A stretch of 43,810 nt of DNA. It comes from Candidatus Gastranaerophilales bacterium (GTDB lineage Bacteria > Cyanobacteriota > Vampirovibrionia > Gastranaerophilales > Gastranaerophilaceae). The notes below the pieces were generated by a model that saw only the letters and a list, made by a program, of their open reading frames with translations, did not search any database and had not been told where the DNA came from. The translations under genes were made by a program, and so were the position numbers. Where the stretch lies: positions 1-43,810 of the forward strand of contig CALURI010000017.1 in assembly GCA_944323135.1 (NCBI GenBank), in the 5' to 3' direction. The stretch's first letter is position 1; each line of letters starts with the position of its first letter. Positions 42,325 to 43,810 of the stretch are shown here, one piece after another.

Positions 42325-42516
42325 CCTACTTCAACAAAATACTAAATATGTTGATTTTTTTTATTTCCTCTAATGGGCAAAAATTTATAAAAACAGTTTT
42401 TTTATTGATGTTAAATTATTTTAATATTAATATTTAAAAATTTTTATTTGTGATAATATGTCAGAATAGTTATAGATGCTAGTTATTCAACAAAATACTA
42501 AATATGTTGAAGTAGG
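42325..42516. repeat. Pair of 25-bp direct repeats with palindromic arms, candidate recombination (att/dif-like) sites
   Basis: The same 25 bases occur at 42330-42354 and 42486-42510. Each has TTCAACA at one end and TGTTGA at the other, around the centre AAATACTAAATA. Copy one also has the full left arm CCTACTTCAACA, and copy two the full right arm TGTTGAAGTAGG. Combined, they give a symmetrical site of 12-bp arms and a 12-bp centre, which resembles a tyrosine-recombinase core or dif-like site. The 131 bases between the copies carry no gene, and the rest of the 432-base spacer (42115-42545) is AT-rich. A tyrosine recombinase gene ends 30 bases to the right. Confidence 0.6.
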
Positions 42517-42545
42517 AAAATGTTGAATTGCTTTATAATATTGGG

Positions 42546-43088
42546 TTATAGGATAAAGTTATTATAGCTTTCGTCAATCATGTCTTGGTCAATACCTATA
42601 TACCTTAGTGTGACCTGTGGAGAGTAGTGGTTAAAAATTTTTTGCAATACCGCTACATCTTTGAATTTTTTGTAATGATGATACCCAAATGTTTTTCTCA
42701 AAGTATGAGTACCAATTTTATAATCTATACCAACAGTGCGACAAGCATCTCTAATAATTCGGTAAGATTGTGTGCGCTCTAGTCTATTTTTAAATACTGA
42801 AAGGAATAATGGTTCATCACTATCACGTCCTTTAGTAAATTCTTCAAACATTGGCTTTAATTTAGAATTAATTGGAAAGCGCTTATACTTTCCTGTTTTC
42901 TTTTCTACTATACTAATATAATTTTTCCCTCTTACATCACCTACATTAAGGCTTAATATATCAGAAATTCTTAATCCACAATTTGTCCCTACAGTAAACA
43001 ATAATAAGTCTCGCATATTTTGTTTTCTTAATACATTTTCAATTTTTTTTAAATCATTTTTATTTCTGATCGGTTCAACTACATTCAT
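42546..43088 (-). CDS. Short tyrosine recombinase / phage-type integrase
   Basis: Site-specific recombinase of 180 aa, only the catalytic domain plus a short N-terminal part; full-size XerC/D or phage integrases have about 300 or more. Catalytic residues can be seen: Arg in CGLRISDILSL, Lys in VEKKTGKYKR, HTLRKT (HxxR), the second His position in FNHYSPQVTLRYIG (Asn-His-Tyr-Ser), and the nucleophile Tyr in LRYIGID. AAAGGA precedes the ATG. It is the last gene of the phage-like block, and its gene end is close to the repeats, as expected for an enzyme acting on an adjacent att site. Confidence 0.85.
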   Translation of the reverse strand: MNVVEPIRNKNDLKKIENVLRKQNMRDLLLFTVGTNCGLRISDILSLNVGDVRGKNYISIVEKKTGKYKRFPINSKLKPMFEEFTKGRDSDEPLFLSVFKNRLERTQSYRIIRDACRTVGIDYKIGTHTLRKTFGYHHYKKFKDVAVLQKIFNHYSPQVTLRYIGIDQDMIDESYNNFIL

Positions 43089-43119
43089 TCTTCCAAATCC
43101 TTTCTAAAAAATAACTATT

Positions 43120-43566
43120 TCAAATTAAAAAATTCTTTATATAAATAATAACTTCAATAATTTCTTCATTATTAAGTTGTAAATAAGGTCTTGCAGGTAT
43201 AGTTACAGATTGATTTTTACCAGCTTGCCCTCCAAGTTGATGAATTGCGGCATAATCAAGATTTGAACCAATAACAGCTGAATCATTGTCATAATATGTA
43301 CTTATTGATGATGCCAGTTGACCTGAAACTTGTAAAATTTGTCCGGGGTAATGTCCTGTCTTCGTTCTCTGTTTTTTTGTTGATTCGGCTAAATCTGCCC
43401 ACTTATCAGGTCTGCCCTCTTCTTTAAAGTTTTCTTCGGTAGAATATGCGAAAACACCTGCGATGTTTTTCATTAACGGCCGCAGGTTTTCGCTTCGTTT
43501 TGCTAAATCAAGTAATCTTGATTCAATCTCTTTATTATCAAGTTTTATTTCAATTGGTTCACTCAT
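43120..43566 (-). CDS. Phage virion morphogenesis protein, Mu gpG-like
   Basis: The ATG at 43566 (MSEPIEIKLDNKE) overlaps the stop of the upstream gene (ATGAGTGA), which favours it over an earlier start. The 148-aa protein has the family pattern: NFKEEGRPDKWADLAESTKKQRTK, then GQILQVSGQLASSIS, DLDYAAIHQLGGQAGK-like and IPARPYLQLNNEEI. Such proteins act in tail or head completion. No other capsid or tail gene is visible before the window ends. Confidence 0.82.
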   Translation of the reverse strand: MSEPIEIKLDNKEIESRLLDLAKRSENLRPLMKNIAGVFAYSTEENFKEEGRPDKWADLAESTKKQRTKTGHYPGQILQVSGQLASSISTYYDNDSAVIGSNLDYAAIHQLGGQAGKNQSVTIPARPYLQLNNEEIIEVIIYIKNFLI

Positions 43567-43810
43567 TTTTAAATAATTCTTTAATAGGATAATTAGCAAT
43601 CAAAAGTTCTTTATAAACTTTATTAGCTCTGTTAGTACCTTCTCTGTTGTTGATTCCGTTTTGTCTTTCAACTTCAATCATTTCATACCCTTTGTATAAT
43701 TCTCGGACTTTTGGAGAATCATCATAAGAGAGAAGAAAACGCCCTTTGATGTTACCTAAAACATCTCTTAAACGTTCGTGGTCAAAGTCTGCGGTAGATG
43801 TTACTTCATA
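43559..43810 (-). CDS. DNA adenine methylase (D12 class), C-terminal part only
   Basis: Open from the window edge, with 83 codons before a TGA that overlaps the next start. DFDHERLRDVLGNIKGRFLL, SYDDSPKVRELYKGY and NRANKVYKELLIANYPI match the C-terminus of D12-type N6-adenine methyltransferases such as Dam. The catalytic DPPY would be outside the window. Phages often carry such enzymes to alter their DNA. The two-gene overlap and same direction suggest one phage transcript. Confidence 0.75.
   Translation of the reverse strand, partial: YEVTSTADFDHERLRDVLGNIKGRFLLSYDDSPKVRELYKGYEMIEVERQNGINNREGTNRANKVYKELLIANYPIKELFKNE

Noticed and set aside
42325..42516. CRISPR array
   Set aside because: Only two exact repeats 131 bases apart, no regular spacers and no cas genes.

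Overview
This AT-rich window (by eye about 27-32% GC, apart from one gene) reads like a Gastranaerophilales / Melainabacteria-type genome (non-photosynthetic relatives of Cyanobacteria, mostly gut-associated). That placement is an inference. It rests on the low GC, on two prepilin-like proteins whose C-terminal halves carry a VNGQE-x-PNIGGRDMF block, on several proteins of unrelated function that share a short Phe-Gly or Phe-Lys motif near the N-terminus, and on the mix of Gram-negative envelope enzymes (GT9 family) with LicD and CDP-glycerol type transferases. No rRNA, tRNA or CRISPR array was found.

Positions 1-13700 are mostly housekeeping. A structured RNA (6S-like, 5' end outside the window) comes first, then two unknown membrane-associated proteins and a 54-aa protein behind two palindromes. 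nadD and yqeK overlap, and are followed by a large acidic protein ending in a UvrD-like Tudor domain. A minus-strand cluster carries a degenerate PurD paralogue, a reduced-zinc-finger DnaJ, queE, def, fmt and aroH. A 75-aa protein and the two prepilins close the region. From 13712 to 19762 lie membrane glycosylation genes: a flippase-like protein, a polyprenyl-phosphate glycosyltransferase, a UDP-sugar epimerase and two GT39/PMT-like transferases. They are followed by cutA, a protein that seems to start at a non-ATG codon, two LysM peptidoglycan hydrolases without Sec signals, and a class II photolyase.

Positions 25474-34630 form the accessory island and the most unusual part. It holds a candidate Cys-His-Asp papain-like enzyme, an unknown secreted-looking protein, a CX5R tyrosine-phosphatase-like protein split by a nine-T run, and a decayed gene. 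After these come two near-identical SIR2-like DUF4917 genes flanking an 871-aa protein with a C-terminal ADP-ribosyltransferase domain (QxE type) and two small paralogues that may be its partners. The set looks like effector or conflict genes acting on NAD and on protein modification.

Positions 34880-42114 are one tight minus-strand operon for surface glycan assembly. It contains a GT9 heptosyltransferase-like enzyme, a two-domain glycosyltransferase, a CDP-glycerol-type transferase, a class V aminotransferase, a TagD-like cytidylyltransferase, a hexapeptide acyltransferase and LicD. Together they suggest activation of a small amino-alcohol or aminophosphonate and its transfer to a glycan. 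The right end (42546-43810) is the edge of a prophage or phage-like island: a short tyrosine recombinase, a Mu gpG-like morphogenesis protein and the C-terminus of a DNA adenine methylase. Next to it are 25-bp repeats with palindromic arms that look like recombination sites.
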